This document shows positions 24,441-35,647 of a DNA stretch of 53,399 nt, one piece after another (positions within the stretch are counted from its first letter, which is position 1; each line of letters starts with the position of its first letter). The notes below the pieces were generated by a model that saw only the letters and a list, made by a program, of their open reading frames with translations, did no database searches and had not been told where the DNA came from. A program made the position numbers and the translations under genes. The stretch is from Beroe ovata (taxonomy: Eukaryota; Ctenophora; Nuda; Beroida; Beroidae), in contig CAMPET010000105.1 in the NCBI GenBank assembly GCA_946803715.1, positions 1 to 53,399 of the forward strand, read 5' to 3'.

Positions 24441-26045
24441 ATGGTTACAGCATCAGAAGTCCTACTACAGGAAGACACCTGGAAATGGATTGGGATCAGC
24501 CTCATCATCGTCATAGGTAACTTCATGTTGCAAATATTTCTCTATTTATGCAGATCTTTCATGTTCACCAGATTAGCCGATGATAATTGCCACTGTGTCA
24601 GGAAGCGCGGTGGTGATCAACGCTTCTCTAGTCTGTCTCTTCTGCTGGAAGGGCCGATACAGGAAATCATACCACCAAGCCTACATCAATCTGGCTGTTA
24701 GTGACCTGGTGTTTTCTATATGGGGAGCATGTTTCACTGCACCAAGTGAGTTTATATGACATAGGGAGGATATAGATCTCACTTAGCGATAACGCAACTT
24801 TGATGGATACTAGATAGTGCAAAGTTTTCATAAGCAGAGAAATTTGATTGGAAAATTTTAGAATTCCCTCCTCTCTTCTCAAGATTATTTCTACGGTCGG
24901 AAGGAGTATGACGCGATGTGTAGAGCGATCCCGATTGTGGCCAGCTACCTGCTCACGGTCAATGTGGTGTCAGTGCACCCAATAGCTGTGGATAGGCTGG
25001 TGGCTGTTTACCTACCCATGAGGTGAGCATATTGTATTCTGTCTATAGATCATGATATTCTCATGAACACCATGGTTGAACAGGTATAAGATTCAGTCAT
25101 CAAAATGCCACTTATCTCATCAGACAATGNGCAAATCGCTGTTGAGTGAAGAGCACTTACGCGAGTCAGCACCTTACCTCACACTTCAAAGGAACATAAC
25201 TCAAGCTATGTTGACAGTAGAGAGATGAACTTGGGCTCATATGGAAGCTGAAACCTTTCTGCAAAAGATGCTGGTAACAATATTTGTTAAATGTCAATAA
25301 CGTTCCCCCTGGCTACTTTTGAATCGGCGCGATTGGATTTCACTTAAAAACCTGCGCAAAAGTACTAGCAAACGTGCCCTCGCGTACAGGGGGTGTTAGT
25401 GTTATGTATACTTCAGGCTAACGTGATATAGGTCAGAATCCAATAGAAGTGGATTTCATATCTGTCCATCTACAGATTATCCAGCTCTTACTAGGACTAA
25501 TTAATTCATGACACCTATTTCAGATGGAAGACACGCCCCAAGTAGCCCACATCCCCCACCCTACCCTCCCTTACCACTACTGCGACTTCAACCCCTCCTC
25601 CCCACTCAACCACGCTTTCCAACTCTCCCGCTTCCTAATTTTCTACTGCTCGGCGGTCTCGGTGGACATCATCATCTACCTGCTCATAGTATGGCGGGTT
25701 TCTCGCGGCAAGCCCGGTCGAGAGATGCGCAACACAAACAACCTCGTGGTCATCATCCGGGCAGGACTCGTCTGTCTGGTGATCCTCACATCCTGGACCC
25801 CATTCATGATCATAGTTCTGGTCCCGGGGCTCACGGTGAATGTGAAGATTATCGGGTACGCTGTGTACTATCTGGGGTGTCTGGTGAACCCCTTCCTCTA
25901 CGTGGTCTCTAGTAGGGCAATCAGAGCCTCGCTACGGAGACTCACTAAGAAGACACGGGACAGTGTGAGGAGACTCAGTAGGAATGGGATGAGGAGGAAT
26001 AGCATGAGTAATGCTGTGGCAGAGACTGACCTCGGACCAATCTGA
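24441..26045 (+). CDS. Class A (rhodopsin-like) GPCR, TM4 region missing at an assembly join
   Basis: Seven-helix receptor. Exons: 24441-24516 (ATG, start of TM1), 24602-24745 (rest of TM1 and TM2, INLAVSDL with the conserved Asp), 24884-25022 (extracellular loop 1 Cys, TM3, DRLVAVYLPM in place of DRY), a probable loop-2 exon from 25084 (YKIQSSKCHL) that runs into an n at 25130, and 25524-26045 (loop 2 Cys, TM5, TM6 with SWTPF instead of CWxP, TM7 with NPFLY, basic tail). TM4 is not found between 25084 and 25523 and the phase before the last exon does not fit, so an exon is probably lost at the n. The final residues DLGPI and the stop lie in a 22-bp minisatellite. Ligand unknown; peptide or amine type are both possible. 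Confidence 0.8.
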
Positions 26046-26160
26046 GACAAATCTTGGACCAATCTGAGACAAATCTTGGACCAATCTGAGACAAATTTTG
26101 GACCAATCTGAGACAAATCTTTGACCAATTTTAGGATGATCTCGGACCAATCTGATGCAA
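26034..26160. repeat. 22-bp minisatellite covering the GPCR stop codon
   Basis: The unit GGACCAATCTGAGACAAATCTT begins at 26034, 26056, 26078 and 26100, with degraded copies to about 26160. The TGA stop of the GPCR (26043-26045) lies in the first unit, so the last receptor codons are repeat-derived. Confidence 0.9.
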
Positions 26161-26739
26161 GCTGCCGCCATGGATAACACTCTGAGACCGCATCGAGACA
26201 ATATAATCGCCCCTTGGATTTCTTTGAGAGCAACCAATGGTTGCTGCAACCATGGGTCAATCTAGCGATCTCAAACAAACAGCAGTATCAACTTACTGTT
26301 CAGAATAACAGTATTCCGATGAAGATGAACTCGAAATGTATGTTTGACGTTTGTGTTTGAACTCCAAGTTGAAATGAGTCCAAGAACAATTGTCATCTGT
26401 GGATCAAATATATGTTCAGTGTTCACTGTCGGTACTTAGATTTTCTTGTTCATGACAGTGTTTCTCCGGAACTTGTTTTATTTCGCATAGTTCATCACAA
26501 AGAAATTAAACACGTGTCTTAAGGTGTTACCACCACAGTGAGTTGATTAAAAATTGGAGGTGTTGCCAATGGCAACTTGCCATGTTTCCACAACATTCAC
26601 TCTTGCAGCATAGGAAGAAAGTTATAAGTCGTCCAGGAAAATAATGCCGTCGACATGATGATGGTTATGATCATTGTAATAGGAGAGGTTGGGTGATATC
26701 CACTTGTGACCATATGCAATTCAACCCCACTCTTTTCAG
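26161..26739. other. Gap between genes; should hold the 5' end of the laminin-G gene
   Basis: The downstream gene enters its first recognisable exon in phase 2, so at least one coding exon with a start codon should lie upstream. A short frame MMMVMIIVIGE near 26655 looks signal-like but no donor gives the required phase, so no start is assigned. Confidence 0.4.
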
Positions 26740-29178
26740 ATGGAGACTCTACCACCATCCATCCACTGGACGTATCAAGATGTCAATACACACCGTTTCC
26801 ACAGTGAGTGGGTTTCCCATGGTAACCACTGTGGTTGATACTGGAGATATCTTCGATAAAGCTATCAGTGGAGGACAAGTTGGTGAGAATATGACAAATT
26901 TTTTAGATAAACTGATAAATCAATATAGGTACTTGCTATGATATAATTACAGACTCCCAATGATAGAGAGTCGCCTGATCCATATCTGCTCCTTCATCAA
27001 ATGCTCTGTTCAGGAGTGTACTCCTTTGCCCAGTGGAACACCACGTTTGCCGACATCGCTGTACGGTGTGAGCAGCCTGAGAATCATGCTGCACTGTTCA
27101 ATGGTGTACAACTACAATCTCTTGTTAACCTTGGTTACTTGGAGGGTATGGCTATCACCCGCAGTTTCGAGTTTAGGCAAGTAAAAAGAACATAGATCTG
27201 ACTTGAAGCTGTCATGCCACAGCAATTCCGTTGAAATTGATTGTGATACTTTCGATCTGATGCATCTATGATCCCAATCATATACTGACCATTCACAATT
27301 GTGATCGCAGTTCCTGGGTTAAGATATCAGATTCCCCGGTCACGTTATACCCTGTGATTCGTAAGAACAGACAAACAAGCACACAAACTCTCTGTATCTC
27401 CATCAATTCTGGTAAGTGTAGATAACGATTCTAATTCATACTTTGAATAGAGGAATTGCAAACAAGGCTCGGAGCTGACTAAGTTTCTTGCCCAAATCTC
27501 TGTGTTCAATCATCTCCCAAAGTAATCAGCTTGATTTTGCTGGATGTCTTCGAATAGTAACTGGCAAGATTTTCAGTGTCATGGTGATCAAGATACATGG
27601 CCTTGATTGGCGAGTATAAGTATTCTGTGTCGAGTAAATTCTTCTTTCAATATCCTTGTTCTTTTCGCATCATCCTCGCTGTGAATCTTTATCATGTGTC
27701 TTTTCTTATCTCTTCTTGTTGATTATTCATGTGTCTGCTGAGTTAACTAAATAAGCGTCAAATTTACATCTTGACTTGTTTCATGTCAGTTACTATCGTA
27801 GCATCATAGCCCTTTCTTCTCAGATCTAAAGGTTGTTGGAGAGTACGCTGAATTCAGTATCGTCTCTGTGGAAAGTGTATCGTTGAATACCTGGATTTTT
27901 GTTGTGCTGAGGTACAACTATCGATAGCTTATAACATTTTGCCTCTATAATAGTATGATCAAACGTTTCATGATTTTATGGACAGAATCATTGATCATCC
28001 TAATTTCTAACATCACAATCCCAGATACGACATGCAGTATAAGACCCTGAGGTTGTATCACAACTTGGAGAGGGGTGTCAAGAAGTACATCCAATCCGCT
28101 GAGTTCATTGACACCGCACCTCTGGATAGCGAGGAGGTTTACCTGGGTTGGGATGGAACTAACTATCTAAAAGGTATTCGTGTTTGATTGGGCAGTCTGT
28201 TGGGTTCCAATTTCCATCGTTAGCATTGTAAGCATATATAATGGCTGTGTACTGTGCAGAGTGTATCTGTGCCAACAAGTTGTGTTGTATAAAAAGGTTT
28301 CTTTTAACACAATCGAATCTGTCAGGGGAATTAGACGAAGTTCGAATCCTGAATCGCCTAATCCACGAAAACGACTATCTCTATACCCTCCTCTTCAAAC
28401 CATCTCTAGTCCGAGAAAACAAGATGAAACTCGTTTCAGCGCATATCAATTTTGACAGGGAGAATGTTGTGGATGTGCTGGGAAATGTTCAGGTACATAT
28501 TATGTGGAATTGGAAGATCGAATATCCGCGAATTTATACTTGATTGAAACTGCTTGATGTTGCTCGAAAATGAAATCTAAATCCGAGAAGATGCTTTATT
28601 TCCCCGAATTCTCAACTCATGAGTTTTTAAGCATCCACTATTATAATCCGTGCCAGATTGCGACACTCAACACCGATCCATCTATCATGCCAAAGACTGT
28701 TTCCAGTACGATAATGAGTCAGATTTACAGGTATAATTAACTAATCAACTCCGGTAAATTGATCAATTATACATGTGTTCACGTGGCATGTGTGAGTATC
28801 GATATTTTTATCCTTTATGAATTGGCGGAGGTTTAGCGTTGTATTTAACGACCAATATAAGAGCAACAGCTGCGTCCGTACATTCTGAGGAATCTAAATC
28901 CAACAATTTTATGCATGTGGGATGTGTATATCAGCTACAATTTGACCAATTAAGCATGTAACAATGTAAGATGGCTATACATGGGATTTGTCAGGTATGA
29001 CGACGTGAACAGAGGTTCTCTGGAAGTTAAAATGCAGGGAGGTAACAACAGGAAGAAAAGAGGCGTGGTCAGTAATCCCGCCCTCGGCCCGCGTCAGAGA
29101 TCCTCGTTTCCAAGGAAACCACGGGACTCGTCGCGCATCATGTGCAGCGGTTCTGATTGTGACCATGATGAGTTATGA
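26740..29178 (+). CDS. Secreted laminin-G-like (LamG/concanavalin-fold) protein, 5' end not found
   Basis: Eight exons with consistent phase: 26740-26882, 27014-27176, 27311-27411, 27824-27911, 28025-28173, 28326-28492, 28657-28730, 28995-29178, about 355 residues without the N terminus. The middle has the typical jelly-roll pattern of a single laminin-G-like domain: ALFNGV, a SWVKI strand, WIFVVLRYD, LRLYHNLERG and finally GELDEVRILNRLIHE. Such domains bind glycans or proteins outside cells. The C-terminal part is basic and contains RKKR followed by GVV, a furin-type cleavage site, and ends in a short Cys/Asp tail. No membrane helix is visible. The second intron has a GC donor (27177 GCAAGT). 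The gene starts about 700 bp after the GPCR on the same strand; there is no sign that they are joined. Confidence 0.72.
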
Positions 29179-30336
29179 TGATGTGAATATTATACCGCAG
29201 AGCTGGTTCAGTGCCAGAATACATGTAGGATGGTTTTTGAGGGACGAGGGTATAATCATTGGGGACATATGTGATTATTCAGATCGTTTCAAATTTCCTT
29301 TTTGCTAATTCCATCATATTCATGATATAACGCCATAATACGACTGCTTCTGCAACATGTTCGATACCTAATGTCGTTGAAAAGATCTCACATACTCATT
29401 TTGGAAGCTGATCTTGTTTTCGACCTTGTTGACAGGTATTCAAACCTGTGACGTTGTTCATTTTTCTGATGATTCACAGTACGCATTGCTGAGGTAATAT
29501 CAGCATAATATTATGTCAAACTCAACTCGGGGATGTATATATTTAGGGAAAAACTCTCCATGATTGATGCCTCATGCGTCATAAAAAGACAAGAAAATTT
29601 GAATCGTTCTAGAAACAGTGACCGGTCTGGAAGTATATCTTTTAAATACGTCAAGTGCATCCTCAAATTATTCTTTGCTGTTTCACACGAAGTAGCACGT
29701 AAACTCCACACAAACGTGAAAGGAGTGGTTTTTTCACGTGGATGTTACTCGAATCCATTGCAAGACTCCGCAAAAGCATCGGCTGATTTCCTATTGGTCC
29801 ACGCACAAAAACCGGTTTAACCTGATTATCCAAAAACCACATCACACGAGTTCAACCATGGGTATTTATGTATCTTGTGCGCTGATAAGACACATGTAAT
29901 CCGAACTTCTCTTATCTCTGAACTTCCTGTCACGTATATCTGAGATTTATTCGCGTAACACTAACTTCTAGTTTATATTCCTGTTCGCTGAGCTGGTTTT
30001 CCATCATTTTCAGATATATGTTATCGGCGATTCTGAGACCTGGTTATTTCTCGTTAGTCAGGTTTCACTGGCCTTTAAGAGAATCTAATTTGAGTGAGAA
30101 AGAGAGTCGTGTTTCAGAAATTTTACTTCTGCTAAGTGTTATCTCATTTGTTTTCAGCTCGATTTCGGACATGAATTTTTGTAATGTCTCTTTACGTCCA
30201 CTTTCTTGAAAAATAGAATTTACAAACTAGAGCAAACTATTAATAAACAGCTACCTATATCAATCTGATTATACTAACAGCTTCCCATATCTGACAGAAA
30301 GGTTAGCCCCCTGCAGCAGCATCAGCTGACATCATC
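29179..30336. other. Intergenic region, no gene seen
   Basis: An open frame of 95 codons at 29533-29820 lacks any recognisable motif or splice context and is not called. Presumably contains the promoter of the UNC93-like gene, but no clear core element is visible. Confidence 0.4.
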
Positions 30337-33300
30337 ATGACACCGTTCTCTTCCCGGCTCAAACATCTGAATGTGTTCATCAATGCCATGGCAACCATGC
30401 TCATATACACCAGCTTCTTCGCTGGTACCATGCTCATGGTGAGTCAATATTTGTATGGAAGAGGATTTTCATCTCCTGTACCCCCTTTATAAATTGAGGC
30501 TTGGGGGAGGAGCTAGATCAAAAGTGGTGTTGTATAATAGAATTTCAGTGCTCGCTACGATACCGCGGGCGTCCTGATCTTTGCAATTTTACCCGTTACC
30601 GTCTAGGTTCTCAAAGGTAAGCTTCTTACATCAATCTTGTAACCATGAGTGTAACTTTCTCAGCCGACGGTACTAAAAGGGACGATTGACGAACAGACAG
30701 TGTTCTATTCCATGGCAGTTCACTCTCTGACAGCATGTGTCAGCTGTCCGGCTGCTATGTTCATGATCAAGTGAGTGCAGTGAAAACTGAAATTTAACAT
30801 CAATTTTAGCTAGAACCACCTATCTTACGTGTGACAGCACGATACTTTGTAGTGGTGGAAATGGAATGATGCAATCAGGGAAACAAGTCTATTTTACTCT
30901 GCAAAATTTATGTATAGCTTTACCTCTCTCTACTTCCCAGACATTTTGGAGCCAAGCTATCTCTCATCATAGGAAGTATTTGCTGTGTTTTCTTCTACAT
31001 CTCCATCATGATCCCCAACTCTATCGCCATCTACGCGACCCAGTCCATATTCGGTTTCGGTCTGGCTCTTGTTCGGCCTGCTTCCCTCAAGTTTTTGGTC
31101 AGAAACTCTTCACCTGACAACATGGGTAAGTTTTCCTCGCTTTTCCCCTTTCACGCATTGATTTTGTGAAGTGCTGAGCCATTCCTTATTTCAAATGAAT
31201 GCTACCATTTGTGTAGATCAAGCGTGAGAATTATAAATGAAGAAAACTTCACATTTTGCACAATAATTTGCATCCAGATCTTGCTCAAATATCCATCCTC
31301 AGGTCGAGACTCCGGCATTCACTGGGGAATCTTTATGAGTAGCATGATATGGGGCAACGCTGTCGTGTACGTCGTGACTCACGGACAAACTGAAGTTGAT
31401 TACCAGAAGAGGTATGTGGATCAGCTAATCCTTAAATTGAATCCTTGATTTCAGTGGGCATCCTTCTATTTGCCCACAGCAATCAAATCCCCCTATTCCA
31501 GGATAGAGGTCTAACCAACTGTTCTATATATCATCGATGCCCGCAAGGCGCTCTTCTATTCCTATCTTATGTTCTTCCTAAAACTGCTCACCTACTCCCG
31601 TGCTTATCCTGATTCTGACTTCCTCACCCCCTCACGTTCACTTAGGTACTCCAAAACCTGACCCTGATACCCCTTCTGACCCCCTGATCTCCCTCACTCT
31701 CAGGATGATGGTGTACGCTATCCTGGGGAGTCTGACCCTCCTCGGTACCATAGGATACGTTCTCGTGAGGTCACCTCCCCGGCCCGTAGGGGAGAGAGCA
31801 CCTCTTCTTGATGGGGTGAGTTTCTATTGAAGCTTGAGCTATGGTAGAAGTTTCAAGTTAATCGGTCGATCCGTTTTGGAGCTATCATCAAATGCTCACT
31901 CAAACTGACATGTTTTGGGTCGATAAGGGGTTATGGCGGCCATTAACTGGGGAACCTATCATCGGATTGACAAGATATCTTGGTTGACCGAGTTTTTGAT
32001 GGTCCTTGAGCTATGGTAGAANGACAGTTTGGCTTGTACCATCCATGGCAGCTGCAGGGTTCTACTTTACAATGTACTGTGTGGAGGTTAGTTACTGCTA
32101 TGATATGGACATGATTCATTGTCCTGTTCATGTTTTAACATGACTCAAACCAAGCTTAATTGACCTGAATAATGTGGGAGACTCATGTGTTGTATCCCTG
32201 CCACCCAGATTCCCACAATGCTGGGTGAGAACATAGCTCTATTCGGGATGGTGGTGGGAGTAGGAGAACTGGTGGGCTCTCTAGTACTAGGTAAATATTA
32301 TGCATACCCAGTTCTTATATAGGGCCTTCACATCATGATTAACATTGTCCATTGTTTCAACTTCGAAAATAGGTTTGATTTAAGAAACCGGATAATTCTT
32401 AGAGTAGAGGTTGCTTATAATGCCTACTCCTCAATCCTTACAATTTGAAAAATACCTCTCATTCTCATCTGTAAAAACTCTCCTACTACCGCAGGTAAAA
32501 TCTTGGGTGTGTTCGGGTACGTGCTGATTACCATTCTATCCGGTACACTAGCAGTAATTTCACTACTCCTAACCTGCACTTCTCTTCCTAAGGTGAGCAC
32601 CTATTAGCGAGCACCTATTATTGGTGAGCACCTATTAGCGATGTCAAATTTCTTTCTATTTCTATCGGAAGATGACACAATTTTCCATGTTGTTATTAGT
32701 TGGTAATGGTTTATATGTCGGATTGTCGGATGTATTGAGAGTCGGTTCCCATTATCTGTTATCTGCTTCACCAACACGTCTTGTTCCATCGTGATCAATC
32801 TGCCTCATCTCCACAATATGAATTCGCCATCTCATCAGCACGCTCTACTTCTTCATAAAACTGTTTGCTCCTTCATAATCCATGCTGACTGACTAGGACA
32901 GTGAATCAGCTATCCTGAACCCTCCCTCTCTTGCTATCCTACTGGCGGTAGCACTCGCTTACGGTGTCAGTGATGCTGGAAATAACTTATCCCTCAACAC
33001 TATCATTGGGCGCCTTTTCAGTGAACGAAGTGAAGTAAGCTCATAATATATTGTACACTGCGAAGATTATTCTTTACAGCGAATTCCCCCCCACTTTTCA
33101 CATTTTTTCTACTTGTTTTAGCTCTTTCCCCCCATTTTCGACTAATGACTGCTCGATTATCCGCTGGTAGTGGTAAAAATGAATTCTCACCATCTCTCTC
33201 TTTCCAGGTCATTTTCTGTGTACTATCATGTGTAATGAACCTGGCTGCAATGACCTGGTACTTTATATATACGGTGGTCGCCTGGGAAACGATAATCGTG

Positions 33301-33363
33301 GCAACAGGTCTTTCGGTTCTCGCCAGTATGATTGGAATTTTCATCGTGGTCAGGCCAAAGTGA
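30337..33363 (+). CDS. UNC93/MFSD11-like major-facilitator membrane protein
   Basis: Multi-pass membrane protein of the UNC93 branch of the major facilitator superfamily. Exons: 30337-30438 (ATG, TM1), 30664-30770, 30941-31125, 31303-31411, 31704-31815 (about six helices), then 32028-32086 (or starting before the n), 32209-32290, 32495-32592, 32897-33034 and 33208-33363. Family-like segments include FGFGLALVRPASLKFLVRN, GRDSGIHWGIFMSS, GENIALFGMVVGVGELVGS and YGVSDAGNNLSLNTIIGRLF, the last matching the GLGDSCFNTQ region of MFSD11. The phase across 31815 to 32028 does not match and the usual central loop is absent; an n at 32022 lies exactly there, so an exon is probably missing. AATAAA lies at 33539-33544. 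Family function is poorly known; an ion channel or trafficking regulatory role is proposed for relatives. Confidence 0.85.
32593..32641. repeat. Short tandem duplication of a splice donor region
   Basis: GAGCACCTATTA occurs three times in 49 bp directly behind the exon ending at 32592. One copy restores a GGTGAGCACC donor-like sequence about 35 bp downstream of the authentic one. Confidence 0.75.
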
Positions 33364-33933
33364 TCTCGAGTGGTGTCATGTTTGTAGCGTGTGGTGTCAA
33401 GTTAAGAGTAGACGGACTATTACAATAGAGGATTGCGGAAGATCAAGGACCATAAAATATTGAGGAAACACTTAACTTTTCAACAAATATTATTCAATTT
33501 CTTCATCCTTTTCAAGATTTGATTGTCAAGTGGGAGTCAATAAAACGGTCTACAATAGATTCTTTCCAGTTGATTCAGGAATTGTGAATGCGAGACGCGA
33601 GTGATGAGAATTTATCCAAGTATCAATGAGACCAAAAGCCTATCTCAGATATCAACCGAATTTATTTCATTTTAAACAGAATTGAAAAACAGATTTATTA
33701 GTTTTAAGTAAAGCTAAAGCGATTTCATTAAACGATTTTATTTCGATGTTTTCATAGATTTCTTAATTGATTAAACATTATCCATGGTTCGTTAAGTCCA
33801 TTTCTACTCCAATGACATAGGAAGAGGAAGTACACAAAAATTAGTTCAAGCAGCAACGAAATTGATAAGTGACTGTCACACCTCATGAGAAGTGATGACT
33901 TGGGTGATGTACCCCATCAATGTTTCTTCCAAT
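33364..33933. other. Convergent 3' region with polyadenylation signals
   Basis: Between the plus-strand UNC93-like stop and the minus-strand DM9-type terminal exon. It holds AATAAA for the plus gene (33539-33544) and TTTATT at 33737-33742, i.e. AATAAA on the minus strand, about 190 bp after the distal terminal exon of the DM9 gene. No coding sequence is seen. Confidence 0.6.
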
Positions 33934-34257
33934 TTAATAGTGGTGGTGGTGATCGTGGGGTCCGGGATGTGGGCCGTGATGGGGTCCATAGTGGGGTCCA
34001 GCATGTGGGCCGTGGTGCGGTCCAGGATGTGGGCCAAGGTGCGGTCCAGGATGTGGGCCGTGGTGGGGTCCATGNNNNNNNNNNNNNNNNNNNNNNNNNN
34101 NNNNNNTGGGGTCCATGATGAGGTCCATAGTGGGGTTCAGGATGCAAGCCGTTGTGAGGTCCTGGATGTGGCCCGTGGTGGGGTCCAGGATGTGGGCCGT
34201 GCTGAGATCCTGGATGTGGGCCGTGGTGGGGTCCAGGATGTGGTCGATGACTCATAT
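33934..34257 (-). CDS. Distal alternative terminal exon encoding PHPGPHHG repeats
   Basis: Behind a TTTAG acceptor, the frame reads DMSHRPHPGPHHG and continues with about a dozen His-Gly-Pro-His units to DHHHHY and a stop. Phase (one base from the previous exon) and ending both mirror the proximal terminal exon 34665-34520. No DM9-coding exon lies between the two, so this is either an alternatively spliced last exon or a leftover duplicate. The 32-n run at 34075-34106 breaks the frame, but the coding pattern is the same on both sides, so the gap length is simply wrong. Confidence 0.6.
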
Positions 34258-35647
34258 CTAAAGTAAATATACGATTTATATTGATGGTTTTCATAGATTT
34301 CTTAGTTGATTGAACGATATTAACGATATTAACGAGTGAACGATTCTGACTAAAATAGAATAAGTGATTTTGACTAAAATAGAATAAGTGATTCGAGCAA
34401 CAACAATATGGTTCGGTCAAATCTCAATCTCATTTCATGGTAACAATGACGTCTCGGGGGACCGGGAATATGTTAATTCGCATTGACCAGTCCTTCAGAA
34501 AACCGCTGTTCATTCCTATCTAATAATGATGGTGGTGGTGGTGGTGGTCATGGTGCGGATGGGGTCCAGGGTAAGGTCCAGGGAAGGGGCCCGGATGGGG
34601 TCCAGGATGTGGGCCCGGATGGGGTCCAGGGTAGGGGCCCGGATTGGGTCCAGGATGGTGATGATCTGAAATGATCCGTGTCAGTTAAAACTTGTCGCAC
34701 ATAGCTTCCAGTTCAACACCTGTGTACAGGTTCGAAACCACAGAAATTAATGAATTGACTCACCTCTAATGACAACATATGAGAAATCATGCGAGCTCTC
34801 CTCCTTTCCACCATAGGGATACCATGCCTGGTTCCCCTTGGCTTTGCCTGGTACGTTACCATGCCGAGTGTGACAGATTACCATGTGGTACTCTCCACTG
34901 TCGTGTTGGTGCCCTTTCACTGTACCAGGGGGAGGGGGCCCTGGTCTGTAATGATTAGAATTGGATTGTATTTGTAGTAGTAAAGAGAGATGCCATACTA
35001 ATTATGAATGGAATGTTGTCGATTTTGTTGGTTTGTTAGGTTTTTCACTGCAGGTCTCATTAATGAATCATGAATTTATTCGGTATCTGATGAAATCAAT
35101 GAATCATGGATTGTTTTAGACATTCATATTGAATTTAAGAGACATGATCACTCACCTGAATTTCTCTAAAGCAACATGGCAGTGAGCCGGCACGGAGACG
35201 AATTTGAAGCTCGGAGTGGGATGTTCCCGACCAGCAAACGAGTACATTGCTTTCCCCTGGTTACGACTCTGAAAATGTAACGACAATGTGAACTCTGCTG
35301 CGATAGGTAAGCCCTTTAAACACCTAAACTGAGTCGTCTTATTCTGAATATTTTATTGGTTTCGATTTGAGTTTGCCATTCTTTCAATCCAAACCTTTGA
35401 TCGGAAAGAAAACCCCCACTAATTGTAAACTAAAACCCAAAAAGTAAAATCCCTCGACTTTTCCCCACCCCTAATTTTCCAACGATCTCCGTGTGACTGC
35501 AACCCCTACCTTTGCAGGAATCAGTCCGTGAGGAGTGTTGGCAAGGACGCACCACAGATGCCCAGCCCCGTCGTTCTGATGTCCTAGTCTGAACTTCTCG
35601 CCGTGGGGTGGGGGACCGTGATGACTATCTACCAGGTTATACGACAT
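33934..35647 (-). CDS. DM9-repeat lectin-like protein with His/Pro/Gly-rich tail and two terminal exons
   Basis: The start is ATG 35647; there is no signal peptide, so it is probably intracellular or non-classically released. Exons: 35647-35510, 35268-35156, 34945-34764 and a terminal exon 34665-34520, giving 192 residues. Two DM9-like units are visible: LWCVLANTPHGLIPAK followed by MYSFAGREH, then YHMVICHTRHGNVPGKA followed by WYPYGGKE. DM9 proteins of other invertebrates are mannose-binding lectins, so glycan binding is a fair inference. The terminal exon encodes PGPHPGPY-type repeats and ends in a run of seven histidines and Tyr. A second, homologous terminal exon (34257-33934, with a 32-n gap) enters in the same phase and ends DHHHHY, so it may be an alternative last exon. 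The His clusters could bind metal ions. Confidence 0.75.
34075..34106. other. Assembly gap of 32 n within a coding minisatellite
   Basis: Run of undetermined bases within GTGGGGTCCA-type repeats that encode the His/Pro/Gly tail. The true repeat number is unknown. Confidence 0.95.

Noticed and set aside
26034-26160. CRISPR-like array
   Set aside because: The units are directly adjacent without unique spacers, in an animal genome; it is a simple minisatellite.
29533-29820. 95-codon open frame between the laminin-G and UNC93-like genes
   Set aside because: No signal, motif, splice context or protein-like pattern beyond chance.
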